Origin: Streptomyces sp. R44
Lineage (GTDB): Bacteria > Actinomycetota > Actinomycetes > Streptomycetales > Streptomycetaceae
Assembly (NCBI RefSeq): GCF_041053105.1
Contig: NZ_CP163444.1
Span: 5,456,001-5,520,000 of the forward strand
Length of the DNA: 64,000 nucleotides
Direction: 5' to 3'
A model generated the notes under the pieces. That model was not told the DNA's origin, did no database searches, and worked only from the letters and a program-made list of their open reading frames with translations. The position numbers and the translations under genes were made by a program. Of the stretch, positions 27,765 through 37,075 are shown piece by piece. The first letter of the stretch is position 1. The number at the start of each line of letters is the position of its first letter.

Positions 27765-29092
27765 GCGCCCTGGACCGCGAGGACGACGAGGCCGATGCCC
27801 AGCCACACCACGCCCACCACCTGCGCGGCGGCCGAGGCCTCGACGATCACGGCGATCAGGATCGCCGCGCCGACCACCGGCAGGACGACGTGCTTCAGCC
27901 AGTGCGGCGGCCCCTCCGCCCGCCGCACGGCGAACCAGCCGACCACGCTCGCGTGCAGCAGGACGAAGGCGGTCAGCGCGCCGACGTCGACCACCGAGAC
28001 CAGATGGTCGAGGCCGTCGTCGCGGCGGGCCGCCCACAGCGCCGCGATCATCGTCACCGTCGCCGCCACGAGCAGCGCCACGCGCGGGACACCGCCGTCG
28101 GTGCGGGCCAGCAGGTGCGGCAGGCGCCGCTCGCGGCCCATCGCGAACAGCAGCCTGCCGCCGGCCGCCTGCCCCGCGAGCGCCGCGAAGGCCGCGCCGA
28201 TCGCCTTGGAGACGGCCACCAGGTCGTGCAGCCAGCCGCCGACCGAGGTGTCCACCGCGTCGTAGAAGGCCGAGCCCTGCTTGGCGGGGTCGGCGGCGAG
28301 CTCGGCGGAGGAGACCGGTTCGAGGAGCGCCACCAGCCAGGTCTGGGCCACGAACAGGGCGCCCGCGAGCGCCAGGCAGAACAGCACCGCCCGCGCCACC
28401 TTCGCCGAGCCCCCCGTCACCTCCTCGGCGAACGAGGCGATCGCGTCGAAGCCCAGGTACGACAGGACGGCCACCGACACCGCGCCCACCACCGCGGCGA
28501 GTGAGAACGAGCCGTCGCCGGTGAGCGGCGACCACCAGTCGCGCCGTGCCCCGTCCCGTACGAGCATCACCACCGCCGAGACGACGAAGACGAGGAGGAC
28601 CACGATCTCCATGGCGAGCACCGCGAAGCCGACCCGGGCCGCGGCCCGCACGCCCCACAGGTTCAGCAGGGTGGTGACCACCACGGCGATCCCGGTCCAC
28701 ACCCACCGGTCCACCTCCGGGACCAGCGCCTCCATCGCGATGCCCGCGAAGAGGTAGGCGACGGCCGGGATCAGCAGGTAGTCGAGCATGGCCATCCAGC
28801 CGGCGATGAAACCCGGCCCTTCTCCGAGGCCCTTGCGCGCGTACGTGAAGACGGAACCGGCCTGTGGCGCGACCCGCACCATCTGGGCGTAGCTGAACGC
28901 CGTGAACGCCATGGCGACGGTGGCCACGACGTACACCAGTGCGACGGCCCCGCGCGACTTCGCGTCGAGCGTGCCGAAGACGCCGACCGGCGCCATCGGG
29001 GCGATGAACAGCAGCCCGTACACCACCAGGTCGCGGAATCCGAGATTCCGCCGGAGCCCCTCGTGGTCCGCCACCTGCGTCTCCTGAGCCAT
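27740..29092 (-). CDS. APC-family amino-acid/polyamine permease
   Basis: 450 residues from ATG 29092 ([19 protein letters not shown]). About 12 hydrophobic helices are visible. The family signature region is [18 protein letters not shown] with the substrate-site glycine stretch, then [21 protein letters not shown], and a helix-6-like [18 protein letters not shown]. It is a proton- or substrate-coupled importer of an amino acid or amine. It is divergent from ispH with a 63-bp shared region. Its C-terminus runs into the palindromic repeat array. Confidence 0.92.
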   Translation of the reverse strand: MAQETQVADHEGLRRNLGFRDLVVYGLLFIAPMAPVGVFGTLDAKSRGAVALVYVVATVAMAFTAFSYAQMVRVAPQAGSVFTYARKGLGEGPGFIAGWMAMLDYLLIPAVAYLFAGIAMEALVPEVDRWVWTGIAVVVTTLLNLWGVRAAARVGFAVLAMEIVVLLVFVVSAVVMLVRDGARRDWWSPLTGDGSFSLAAVVGAVSVAVLSYLGFDAIASFAEEVTGGSAKVARAVLFCLALAGALFVAQTWLVALLEPVSSAELAADPAKQGSAFYDAVDTSVGGWLHDLVAVSKAIGAAFAALAGQAAGGRLLFAMGRERRLPHLLARTDGGVPRVALLVAATVTMIAALWAARRDDGLDHLVSVVDVGALTAFVLLHASVVGWFAVRRAEGPPHWLKHVVLPVVGAAILIAVIVEASAAAQVVGVVWLGIGLVVLAVQGANRTSTRA

Positions 29093-29142
29093 GGCGCCAG
29101 TTTCGGCCACGGAGCCGCTCCATCCGCTCTCCGACGCGGCCT

Positions 29143-29155
29143 TACGATGGGACGC
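29143..29155 (+). promoter_or_regulatory. -10 element for leaderless ispH
   Basis: TACGAT (29143-29148) ends 7 nt before ATG 29156 and no RBS is visible. This spacing is typical of leaderless actinobacterial genes. Confidence 0.55.
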
Positions 29156-30175
29156 ATGACTGCAACGCCCGCGACGAACCGCCCGAAGCGTGTCCTGCTC
29201 GCCGCCCCCCGCGGCTACTGCGCGGGCGTGGACCGTGCCGTGATCGCCGTGGAGAAGGCCCTGGAGCAGTACGGGGCGCCGATCTACGTCCGGCACGAGA
29301 TCGTCCACAACAAGTACGTCGTCCAGACCCTGGAGCGGAAGGGCGCGATCTTCGTCGACCAGGCGACCGAGGTGCCGCCGGGCAACATCGTGATGTTCTC
29401 CGCGCACGGCGTCGCCCCGACCGTCCACGAGGAGGCCCGCCAGGGCCGCCTCAAGACCATCGACGCGACCTGCCCGCTGGTCACCAAGGTGCACAAGGAA
29501 GCCGTCCGCTTCGCCAACGAGGACTTCGACATCCTCCTCATCGGCCACGAGGGCCACGAGGAGGTCATCGGCACCTCCGGCGAGGCCCCCGACCACATCC
29601 AGCTGGTCGACGGCCCCGAGGACGTCGCCAAGGTCGAGGTCCGCGACCCCTCCCGGGTCGTCTGGCTCTCCCAGACCACGCTCTCGGTCGACGAGACGAT
29701 GGAGACGGTCGACGCGCTGAAGGAGAAGTTCCCGCAGCTGATCTCCCCGCCGTCCGACGACATCTGCTACGCCACGCAGAACCGCCAGACCGCCATCAAG
29801 GAGCTCGCCGGACAGGCCGAGCTGGTGATCGTCGTCGGCTCCAAGAACTCCTCCAACTCGATCCGCATGGTCGAGGTCGCCAAGCAGGCCGGCGTCCCCG
29901 CCGCGTACCTCGTCGACTTCGCCAGCGAGATCGACGAGGCCTGGCTGGAGGGCGTCACCAGCGTCGGCCTCTCCTCCGGAGCCTCCGTCCCGGACGTCCT
30001 GGTGCAGGAGGTCCTGGAGTGGCTCGCCGAGCGCGGCTACGCGGACGTGGAGATCGTCAAGACGGCCGACGAGTCCCTGACCTTCTCGCTCCCCAAGGAG
30101 CTCCGCAACAAGGACCTGCGGGCCGAGGCGGAGAAGCTCGCCGCGGCCGCGTCCGTCGCTTCCGTCAAGGAGTAG
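29156..30175 (+). CDS. ispH: 4-hydroxy-3-methylbut-2-enyl diphosphate reductase
   Basis: 339 residues. It is the last enzyme of the MEP isoprenoid pathway, reducing HMBPP to IPP and DMAPP. The three [4Fe-4S] cysteines are in GYCAGVDRA (Cys22), DATCPLVTK and DDICYATQN. The catalytic Glu region and HGVAP/HKEAVRF histidines are present. Start at ATG 29156 ([10 protein letters not shown]) is supported by the leaderless promoter; ATG 29147 is the alternative. Streptomyces often carry two copies, and this one lies next to ppgK. Confidence 0.96.
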   Translation: MTATPATNRPKRVLLAAPRGYCAGVDRAVIAVEKALEQYGAPIYVRHEIVHNKYVVQTLERKGAIFVDQATEVPPGNIVMFSAHGVAPTVHEEARQGRLKTIDATCPLVTKVHKEAVRFANEDFDILLIGHEGHEEVIGTSGEAPDHIQLVDGPEDVAKVEVRDPSRVVWLSQTTLSVDETMETVDALKEKFPQLISPPSDDICYATQNRQTAIKELAGQAELVIVVGSKNSSNSIRMVEVAKQAGVPAAYLVDFASEIDEAWLEGVTSVGLSSGASVPDVLVQEVLEWLAERGYADVEIVKTADESLTFSLPKELRNKDLRAEAEKLAAAASVASVKE

Positions 30176-30192
30176 CGCGGCGCGCCAACCCT

Positions 30193-30205
30193 TACCGTGG
30201 GGTCC
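30193..30205 (+). promoter_or_regulatory. -10 element for leaderless ppgK
   Basis: TACCGT (30193-30198) ends 7 nt before ATG 30206, the same layout as for ispH. No RBS is visible. Confidence 0.5.
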
Positions 30206-30949
30206 ATGAACGTCTTCGGAGTGGACATCGGCGGCTCGGGCATCAAGGGCGCCCCCGTGGACCTGGAGCGCGGCACGCTCGCCGAGGAGCGCCACAAGGT
30301 ACTGACCCCGCAGCCCGCCACACCCGACGGTGTGGCGGGCTGCGTCGCGGAGGTCGTGGAGCACTTCGGCTGGACGGGACCGGTGGGGGTGACCTTCCCG
30401 GGCGTCGTGACGGGCTCCACCATCCGTACGGCAGCCAACGTCGACAGGTCCTGGATCGGCGTCGACGCCGGCACCCTCCTGAGCGAGCGGCTCGGCGGGC
30501 TCCCGGTGACCGTTCTGAACGACGCGGACGCGGCCGGGGTCGCGGAGATGACCTTCGGCGCGGGCCGGGGCCGCAAGGGCACGGTGATCCTGCTGACCCT
30601 CGGCACGGGCATCGGCTCCGCCCTCTTCGTCGACGGCCGGCTCGTCCCCAACACCGAGCTCGGCCACCTGGAGCTCAAGGGCCACGACGCGGAGACCCGG
30701 GCCTCGACGAAGGCCAAGGAGGACGAGGACCTCAGCTGGGAGCACTGGGCGACCCGGCGGCTGCGCAAGTACCTCGCGCACGTGGAGATGCTCTTCTCGC
30801 CGGAGCTGTTCATCATCGGCGGCGGAGTGAGCCGCAAGGCCGACAAGTTCCTGCCGCTGATCGAGGGCATCCGCGCGGAGATCGTCCCGGCGGAGCTCCA
30901 GAACAACGCCGGGATCGTGGGGGCGGGGATGGCGGCGGGGGCGGCCTGA
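30206..30949 (+). CDS. ppgK: Polyphosphate glucokinase
   Basis: 247 residues, ROK-fold kinase of the actinobacterial PpgK type. The N-terminal phosphate motif is FGVDIGGSGIKGAPVDLERG. The glucose-binding ELGHLELKG and catalytic LNDADAAG follow, with LGTGIGSALFVDG as the second phosphate loop. The enzyme phosphorylates glucose with inorganic polyphosphate or ATP. The family insert around GHDAETRASTKAKEDEDLSW with a Lys/Asp-rich loop fits polyphosphate binding. It stops 12 bp before the convergent DUF6542 gene stop. Confidence 0.95.
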   Translation: MNVFGVDIGGSGIKGAPVDLERGTLAEERHKVLTPQPATPDGVAGCVAEVVEHFGWTGPVGVTFPGVVTGSTIRTAANVDRSWIGVDAGTLLSERLGGLPVTVLNDADAAGVAEMTFGAGRGRKGTVILLTLGTGIGSALFVDGRLVPNTELGHLELKGHDAETRASTKAKEDEDLSWEHWATRRLRKYLAHVEMLFSPELFIIGGGVSRKADKFLPLIEGIRAEIVPAELQNNAGIVGAGMAAGAA

Positions 30950-30961
30950 GCGCCCGAAGCG

Positions 30962-31666
30962 TTACGCGACGGGCCGGCGCCCCGCGGTGGGCGTCCGCCC
31001 GCCCGGGCCCTCGCCCGACCCCGTGCGGGGCGCCTTGCGCTGGTGCCGGCGCCCCATGTCCCGGACCTTGCGGACGCTCGCGATGACGCCGGCGACGAGC
31101 GTGCCGCCGTAGAGCCAGCCCGCGTGCACGGCGAGGGCGGTCACGACGGCCATCGCCTGGCCGCCGAAGCCGCCCGTGCCGCCCGCGATGGGGACGACGC
31201 CGACGGCGAAGGCGATGGGGACGCCGATCGGGGCCGTGACCAGGTCGGCGGTCCGGACCCACAGCGCGGTCAGAGCGCTGACCGGCAGGAACAGCAGCCC
31301 GTAGACGACGGGGGAGCCGTCGAGGAGCAGCTGGTCGAGGAGACCGAGGGCCAGCATGACGGCCGAGGCGAACAGCCCGGCGCCGAGCCCGGTCAGGCGC
31401 GGCGAGGGGAGCCGGCGCAGGGCGAGGACGACGGGCGGCACGGGCCGGCGCCCGGCGGGCCGCCCGGAGGTGCGCCCGGCGGGGGCGCCGGGCGCGGCCG
31501 CCGCTCCGGCCCGCTCCACGCGGGCGCGACCGGGCGCGCGTTCGGCCCTGCCGGTCACGCGGTAGACCGCCGCGCCCTCCACGAGCGCGCCGGGCGGTGC
31601 GACCGGCGTGGCGGGGGTCTGCGGCCTTCGGCGGCCTTGCGGCTGACTTGTCCTGTGCTGCTCCAC
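30962..31666 (-). CDS. DUF6542 integral membrane protein
   Basis: 234 residues. The first ~85 are Arg/Pro/Ala-rich and disordered, followed by about four membrane helices (RLTGLGAGLFASAVMLALGL, VYGLLFLPVSALTALWV, PIGVPIAFAVGVVPIA, AMAVVTALAVHAGWLYGGTL) and a basic tail. This is the DUF6542 pattern, conserved in Streptomyces between ppgK and ychF. Its function is unknown. Confidence 0.8.
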   Translation of the reverse strand: MEQHRTSQPQGRRRPQTPATPVAPPGALVEGAAVYRVTGRAERAPGRARVERAGAAAAPGAPAGRTSGRPAGRRPVPPVVLALRRLPSPRLTGLGAGLFASAVMLALGLLDQLLLDGSPVVYGLLFLPVSALTALWVRTADLVTAPIGVPIAFAVGVVPIAGGTGGFGGQAMAVVTALAVHAGWLYGGTLVAGVIASVRKVRDMGRRHQRKAPRTGSGEGPGGRTPTAGRRPVA

Positions 31667-31780
31667 ACGACCAACGTAGGTCGGAAAGGTGCGGGAACCG
31701 GGTCCGGGACACGCCCTTTGGGTGACCTTGCCCGTGAGAACGGCCGAAGGTGTGCGTCACCGGCCGGTTCGGCCCGCCCG

Positions 31781-31786
31781 TAAACT
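31781..31786 (+). promoter_or_regulatory. Possible ychF -10 element
   Basis: TAAACT lies 43 nt upstream of the ychF start and is an isolated AT-rich hexamer in GC-rich DNA. The -35 is not evident. Confidence 0.35.
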
Positions 31787-31828
31787 GGGGGATCGGCCCA
31801 CCATCCACACCTTCAGGAAGTCGCCACC

Positions 31829-32917
31829 GTGTCGCTCACGATCGGAATCGTCGGTCTGCCGAATGTCGGCAAGTCGACCCTGTTCAACGCCCTGACCAAG
31901 AACGACGTGCTGGCGGCCAACTACCCGTTCGCCACGATCGAGCCCAACGTCGGCGTCGTCGGTGTCCCCGACGCCCGCCTGACCAAGCTCGCGGAGATCT
32001 TCGGCTCCCAGCGCATCCTCCCGGCGACGGTCGACTTCGTCGACATCGCGGGCATCGTGCGCGGCGCGAGCGAGGGCGAGGGCCTGGGCAACAAGTTCCT
32101 CGCGAACATCCGCGAGTCGGACGCGATCTGCCAGGTCATCCGCGCCTTCAAGGACGAGAACGTCGTCCACGTCGACGGCAAGGTCTCGCCCAAGGACGAC
32201 ATCGAGACGATCAACACGGAGCTGATCCTCGCGGACCTCCAGACGATCGAGAAGGTCCTGCCGCGCCTCCAGAAGGAGATGCGGATCAAGAAGGACACGG
32301 CGCCCAAGGTCGCCGCCGTCGAGGCCGCCCAGGCGATCCTGGAGAAGGGCGACACCCTCTTCTCGCAGGGCATCGTCCAGGGCTCGGAGAAGGCGGAGCT
32401 CCTGCACGACCTCCACCTCCTCACCACCAAGCCGTTCCTGTACGTCTTCAACGTCGACGAGGACGAGCTGACGGACGACGCCTTCAAGGCCGAGCAGAGC
32501 GCCCTGGTCGCCCCGGCCGAGGCGATCTTCCTCAACGCCAAGCTGGAGCAGGACCTCGCCGAGCTCGACGAGGAGGACGCCATGGAGCTCCTCCAGTCCG
32601 TCGGCGCCGAGGAGCCCGGCCTGGCCACCCTCGCCCGCGTCGGCTTCGCCACCCTCGGCCTCCAGACCTACCTGACGGCCGGCCCGAAGGAATCCCGCGC
32701 CTGGACGATCAAGCAGGGCGCGACGGCCCCCGAGGCGGCCGGTGTCATCCACACCGACTTCCAGAAGGGCTTCATCAAGGCCGAGGTCATCTCCTTCGCC
32801 GACCTCGTCGACACGGGCTCGGTAGCCGACGCCCGCGCGGCCGGCAAGGCCCGCATGGAGGGCAAGGAGTACGTCATGCAGGACGGCGACGTCGTGGAGT
32901 TCCGCTTCAACGTCTGA
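31829..32917 (+). CDS. ychF: Redox-regulated ribosome-associated ATPase YchF/OLA1
   Basis: 362 residues, the normal YchF length. The P-loop is GLPNVGKST. The G4 position is NVDED rather than NKxD, the change that gives YchF its ATP preference. The DxxG motif appears as DIAGIVRGASEGEGLGNKFL, split as DIAGIVRG and ASEGEGLGNK. The C-terminal TGS domain ends with the usual GDVVEFRFNV. It starts at GTG 31829 after AGGAAG. From memory this gene family marks the conserved edge next to the S. coelicolor actinorhodin region. Confidence 0.96.
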   Translation: MSLTIGIVGLPNVGKSTLFNALTKNDVLAANYPFATIEPNVGVVGVPDARLTKLAEIFGSQRILPATVDFVDIAGIVRGASEGEGLGNKFLANIRESDAICQVIRAFKDENVVHVDGKVSPKDDIETINTELILADLQTIEKVLPRLQKEMRIKKDTAPKVAAVEAAQAILEKGDTLFSQGIVQGSEKAELLHDLHLLTTKPFLYVFNVDEDELTDDAFKAEQSALVAPAEAIFLNAKLEQDLAELDEEDAMELLQSVGAEEPGLATLARVGFATLGLQTYLTAGPKESRAWTIKQGATAPEAAGVIHTDFQKGFIKAEVISFADLVDTGSVADARAAGKARMEGKEYVMQDGDVVEFRFNV

Positions 32918-32931
32918 TCCGCGCAGCACGT

Positions 32932-32969
32932 CGGAAGGGGCCGGGCTCTCGTGGGGCCGGCCCCTTCCG
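32932..32969. terminator. Bidirectional terminator
   Basis: CGGAAGGGGCCGG/CCGGCCCCTTCCG (32932-32944 with 32957-32969) has a 12-nt loop. It lies between ychF and the convergent ABM-like gene. Confidence 0.85.
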
Positions 32970-32986
32970 TGTGGGTGGGTGCGGGG

Positions 32987-33601
32987 TCAGGCGTGGGGGA
33001 CCGCCGTGGCGAGGACCACCTCGAACTCCTCCAGGCTGCGGGTGGTCACGCGGGCCTTCGTCGTGGCCTCTCCGCGGACCGCCGCGATGGCGCCGCGGGA
33101 TGCGACGAGTGCGTCGCGGTCGGTGTAGAGCGCGCCGATGGCGGCTCTGCCCAGGTCGCGGTCGACGAGCAGGGAGATGCCGGCCAGTCCGGGGATCTTC
33201 TGGACCTTGGGCAGTGCGGTGTCGCGGAACGTGTCCACCAGCAGGTCGATGCCGGACGGCTCGACGTCCATGCGGAGCAGCCGGAACCCCGCGCCCGGCC
33301 CGAGTTCCTCGGCGCGCCGGGCGACCGCCGCTTCCCAGTTGTCGACCGTCGTGGTCCGCGCGAAGGGGGCGAGGAGCTCGTCCCGGCGCGTGCTCAGCTT
33401 CTCGAAGCTGGCCTGCCGGGAGGCCTCGTCGTCCCACCACGAGCCCACCAGGAGCTTGCCGAGCTCGCGGTCGGCGAACAGGCCCATCCCGCGATAGCCC
33501 GGCTGCGCCGACAACAGCGCCCGCCCTTCGGTCCGGAGGGCCTCGGCGACCCCGTCGAGTTCGGCGGGGTCGCCCGTTGCGTAGATGCTGCGAACGTACA
33601 T
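32987..33601 (-). CDS. Two-domain dimeric alpha/beta-barrel (ABM-like) protein
   Basis: 204 residues made of two related halves. RALLSAQPGYRGMGLFADRELGKLLVGSWWDDEA (split: AQPGYRGMGLFADRELGK) aligns with PKVQKIPGLAGISLLVDRDLGRAAIGALYTDRDA (split: IPGLAGISLLVDRDLGR). Each half has the ferredoxin-like pattern of antibiotic-biosynthesis-monooxygenase domains. Such proteins can be cofactor-free oxygenases, haem-degrading enzymes or non-enzymatic. No catalytic residues are assignable. It is monocistronic and begins the accessory-looking zone before the biosynthetic cluster. Confidence 0.75.
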   Translation of the reverse strand: MYVRSIYATGDPAELDGVAEALRTEGRALLSAQPGYRGMGLFADRELGKLLVGSWWDDEASRQASFEKLSTRRDELLAPFARTTTVDNWEAAVARRAEELGPGAGFRLLRMDVEPSGIDLLVDTFRDTALPKVQKIPGLAGISLLVDRDLGRAAIGALYTDRDALVASRGAIAAVRGEATTKARVTTRSLEEFEVVLATAVPHA

Positions 33602-33676
33602 GGCGCTCTTTCCTGTCTTTCCGTGGCCCCGCGCGCGCGACGGCCGGAGCGGATGGGGGTCGATGGGGCAGGGGGA

Positions 33677-36600
33677 TCACTCCCGGCGGTGGTGTTGAGC
33701 GGGCGCCACCTCCGGCGGGGGCATGTCCCGGGCCCGGTCCCCCATCTCGTCCCAGAACTGCCGGAGCCCCGTGAAGGACGTCCTCCGCTGCCACCGGGCC
33801 CTGCGTCGAAACCGGAGCTGGAACCACGACCGGGGCTGCAGCAGAGCGTGCTGGTTCATGCAGAAGACCTCGCTGAGTTCCACCCGCAGGTCCGGTATCT
33901 TCGGCGGGCTCGGGCACAGCTTGAACGGGCAGCCGTCGGCGCACTTCGACCCCGGTGGCGTCGACGTCGCGTGGGTGGTCGTCCAGGTGGGATCCATCGT
34001 GGTGCGGTCGTGGGTCAGGCAGGGCGGGAGCTGCGGCGGGATGCAGCTGTTCCGCTCCATACGGCGGAAGAGCTCCCTCGGGCGGTCGGCCCGTTCGGTG
34101 AGCGATATCAAGAGGACGACGTCCGCGAGGAGTTGCTGGGCGTCGGGGTCCAGGGTGCTCCAGCCCGTGGAGGGCGGGATCCAGAGGTTCTGCCGATGGG
34201 GTTCGTTGGGAGACCCGGTCTCCGAACCCACCTGGGAGGCGACGCACGCCTCGTCGATCCACAGGAACCGCTCGGGGCGCCGCGTCTGCAGGGCCCGGAC
34301 CGCGAGCCTTCCGGCCGCCGCCACGAAGGGATGCTCGTGCTGGCCGGGAGGCAGCTGCAGCCACCGCCGGACCTGCTCCTTCGGGTCGGCCCCGTGCCCG
34401 TGCTCGGGCCGTTCCTCCGTGACGTCGTCCGGGAGAGCCCACAGGGTGAGTGCGTGCAGCAGGGTCAGCCGGGTGAACCAGAAGCGGCTGGCGTCCAGCA
34501 TCTCCCAGGCCTGTTCGGCCAGGAACTCACGTGCCTCCCCTCGGGCGGCCGGATGGACCCGACGGTTGGCCGCGTGCTTGAAACCGTGGGCCAGGGCCAC
34601 TTCCAGGCCCCGCTTCCCGAAGGGATCCTGACGGTCCTCGCCACGAGGACGGGCGGTGAGGGTGCGCAGCCAGGCTTCGAGGTCGTCATACGGGGTGTCG
34701 ACGTGGTGTGCCATCGCGACGGAGTCGACCAGCATCGGGATCAGCCGTGCGCTCATCGTGTTCTGGTTCCAATTGCACCGCTCCTGCCTGGACTCGTCCT
34801 CCTCCTGCTCCTGTTCCACCAGGGTCTGTTCCGCCCTCGTCCTCCGCTCCCGCTTGCGGCGCTCACGCTCCCCTCCCGGTCCCGTGACTCGTCCCGCCAC
34901 CGGAGGGGCCACCGGACCGGCGAGGGACGTCGCCCAGTCGGTGACGGTGGGGGTGGGTGCGAGCAGCCGGTCGCGCAGCGCCGTGAACGCCTTGTCGCCA
35001 CCGGCCCCGATCTCGTCCGCGATCGCGATCCGCACCCGGTAGGCGGGCTCCTGGCGGGCGATGGAGAACAGCTGGTCGTAGGCCGGCTTGCCGCCGTTCA
35101 GGGCCGCACGACGCGAGGCGGCGCCCAGCCGCCTCACCAGCGACAGTTTGGCCGCTCTGATCCGTTGCGGGTCCCGTCCCTGCAGCCTGCTCCATTGCTG
35201 GGAGAGCGGCGCGGCGATGGTGCTCGGATCGGGATGGTTCTCGACGCTGTCGATGTCCAGGGCCGCCCCGTACATGTCGAGCAGTTTGGCGGACGACGTA
35301 CTGTCCTCGGCGCATTTCAGGAGGAGGTGTCGGATGACTCCGATCGGGCATGCGGGATTCGTTCCGCCCGTGATCGCACAGATGCACCGAGAATTTTCGT
35401 TCAGTGAGCGCGAGTGGAACACCAAGGAGATGAGGATCTCTCGCCCGGGGTTCTTGAGTGCCGCCGGGAAGTAGTTCTCGCGTGCCGGTGTCGCGGTCGG
35501 GTCGAATTCATCGAGAACCGCGCCCAGATAGCGGGAGCCGAGATACGCCTGCAGGATGCTGTGCTGGAAGCGCACGTACTTGCCGGACTCCTCGACGATT
35601 CCCATGCGGGTGCCCCAGGTGGCGGCGAGCCGGAGGTCGAGCTGGCTGTCCCCCCTCCTTCTCTCCATTTCTCTGTGTATGGTCGGGTGGGCCGTGAGTT
35701 GATTGAATTTCACCTGGGCCGTGTCGGATCTCAACCCGATGCACGCCAGTGCCGAGAGGCACTCCACGGTGACCCGCCGTTCGTCGCGGGTGAGGGGCAG
35801 TTCGGGATGGAGGGCGCCGTCGAGGAGGGCGTCGATCCAGGTCTCGAGAAGGTCGAGCTTCAGTTCCCACGCGTCGTGGTTCGCGTGGTCTCCGTTCCCG
35901 TCCTCATCGCTGACCCACACCTGGTCCAGCAGGTTCCTCCGGTGCAGGTCCTTCGCGATCTGCAGGTAGAGCGGGGACTCCGTGACGTTGGCGACCTCGA
36001 TGATCCGGGCGAGCCGCCGCCTGTCGGCACGCCAGTCGCCGCTCTCGGCGATGTATTCGAGTGCGGATTCCTCGCTCAGGGGCTCCAGTTCGGTGACCGC
36101 CGCTTCCATGGCGCGCAGGGGGTCGTGCGGCCGGGACGTGATGACCAGCGGCAGTCGCGCCTCGCCCGCCGCGCGGATGGCCTTCCGGATCACGTTGTCC
36201 CGGTCGGCCGCCATGCTGTCGTCGGACAGGGCTTCCTCGAGACCGTCGGCGAGCACGACGATCTTGTCGTGGCGTCTGAGCAATCGCCACACCTTCTCCG
36301 CCTCGGCGTCGGAATGGGTCTTCGACTCCACGACGCTGCGGAAGCGGCTGTACGCGAGTTCGCCGAAGTCCAGTTTTCCCTGGGCGTCCCGCAGCCGGAC
36401 GGGGACCGGGAACGCGCCTTTTCTGGCCAGCATCTCCGTAAGGCGCACCATCAGTGCGGTCTTTCCCGTTCCGATCGAACCGACGACCACGTGGGGGCGC
36501 CGGGCCTTGCCGTCCCGCATATTGTCCATGAGGGCGTTGCACAGCTGATCGCGCCCGACCACGTGCCCCATCAGGCTGCCCGACGTCTCCACGAGCGACC

Positions 36601-37075
36601 GCGATTCCCGCTTGGCCTTGCGCATGTAGAACGAGCGGACCGACCGGAACCGCCAGACGAGGAAGAAAATGGTGGTCAGGGACAGCGTGAGGACGGGCAG
36701 CACGAGGCTGTTCACCACGCCGCACGAATAGCCGGAAGGCTGACAGCTCGCGTCCGGGTTGATTTTCCAGGGCCAGCTGGGCCAGATCACCTCACCCTTG
36801 GTGAACACCGAGATGGCGGCCTTGGTGACCCAGAAGACGAGGCACAGCGCCAGGATCCCGGCGAGCGAGATTCCGACCGTTCTCAGGAGGGGGGATCGCC
36901 AGCGTTTCGCCGAGGACACCCCTCGGGTCAGCAGCCACACGCAGTGAAACTGCCTGCCGAACGAGACGAACGGCCAGCGTACGCGAGACCAGCCCCGCCG
37001 GAGCACCCCCGAAACAGGCGGATCAGGATTCTTGAGGGTGAACCTGATGCGGAGAAACTCGCTTGCGCGACGCAT
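33677..37075 (-). CDS. Membrane-anchored NACHT/STAND-type ATPase
   Basis: 1132 residues from ATG 37075, which has GGAGGGAAGGG upstream. Two TM helices (about 66-90 and 121-142) flank a short exported loop with two Cys. The STAND ATPase core follows: Walker A GSIGTGKT at 199-206, Walker B IVVLADGLEE near 272-281, and sensor VITSRPHDPLR. The remaining ~700 residues are helical, with a charged coil (RERRKRERRTRAEQTLVEQE) and a C-terminal Cys motif (CADGCPFKLC). No known effector domain is visible. STAND proteins act as ligand-triggered switches, several in anti-phage defence. That role here is speculation. Confidence 0.85.
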   Translation of the reverse strand: MRRASEFLRIRFTLKNPDPPVSGVLRRGWSRVRWPFVSFGRQFHCVWLLTRGVSSAKRWRSPLLRTVGISLAGILALCLVFWVTKAAISVFTKGEVIWPSWPWKINPDASCQPSGYSCGVVNSLVLPVLTLSLTTIFFLVWRFRSVRSFYMRKAKRESRSLVETSGSLMGHVVGRDQLCNALMDNMRDGKARRPHVVVGSIGTGKTALMVRLTEMLARKGAFPVPVRLRDAQGKLDFGELAYSRFRSVVESKTHSDAEAEKVWRLLRRHDKIVVLADGLEEALSDDSMAADRDNVIRKAIRAAGEARLPLVITSRPHDPLRAMEAAVTELEPLSEESALEYIAESGDWRADRRRLARIIEVANVTESPLYLQIAKDLHRRNLLDQVWVSDEDGNGDHANHDAWELKLDLLETWIDALLDGALHPELPLTRDERRVTVECLSALACIGLRSDTAQVKFNQLTAHPTIHREMERRRGDSQLDLRLAATWGTRMGIVEESGKYVRFQHSILQAYLGSRYLGAVLDEFDPTATPARENYFPAALKNPGREILISLVFHSRSLNENSRCICAITGGTNPACPIGVIRHLLLKCAEDSTSSAKLLDMYGAALDIDSVENHPDPSTIAAPLSQQWSRLQGRDPQRIRAAKLSLVRRLGAASRRAALNGGKPAYDQLFSIARQEPAYRVRIAIADEIGAGGDKAFTALRDRLLAPTPTVTDWATSLAGPVAPPVAGRVTGPGGERERRKRERRTRAEQTLVEQEQEEDESRQERCNWNQNTMSARLIPMLVDSVAMAHHVDTPYDDLEAWLRTLTARPRGEDRQDPFGKRGLEVALAHGFKHAANRRVHPAARGEAREFLAEQAWEMLDASRFWFTRLTLLHALTLWALPDDVTEERPEHGHGADPKEQVRRWLQLPPGQHEHPFVAAAGRLAVRALQTRRPERFLWIDEACVASQVGSETGSPNEPHRQNLWIPPSTGWSTLDPDAQQLLADVVLLISLTERADRPRELFRRMERNSCIPPQLPPCLTHDRTTMDPTWTTTHATSTPPGSKCADGCPFKLCPSPPKIPDLRVELSEVFCMNQHALLQPRSWFQLRFRRRARWQRRTSFTGLRQFWDEMGDRARDMPPPEVAPAQHHRRE

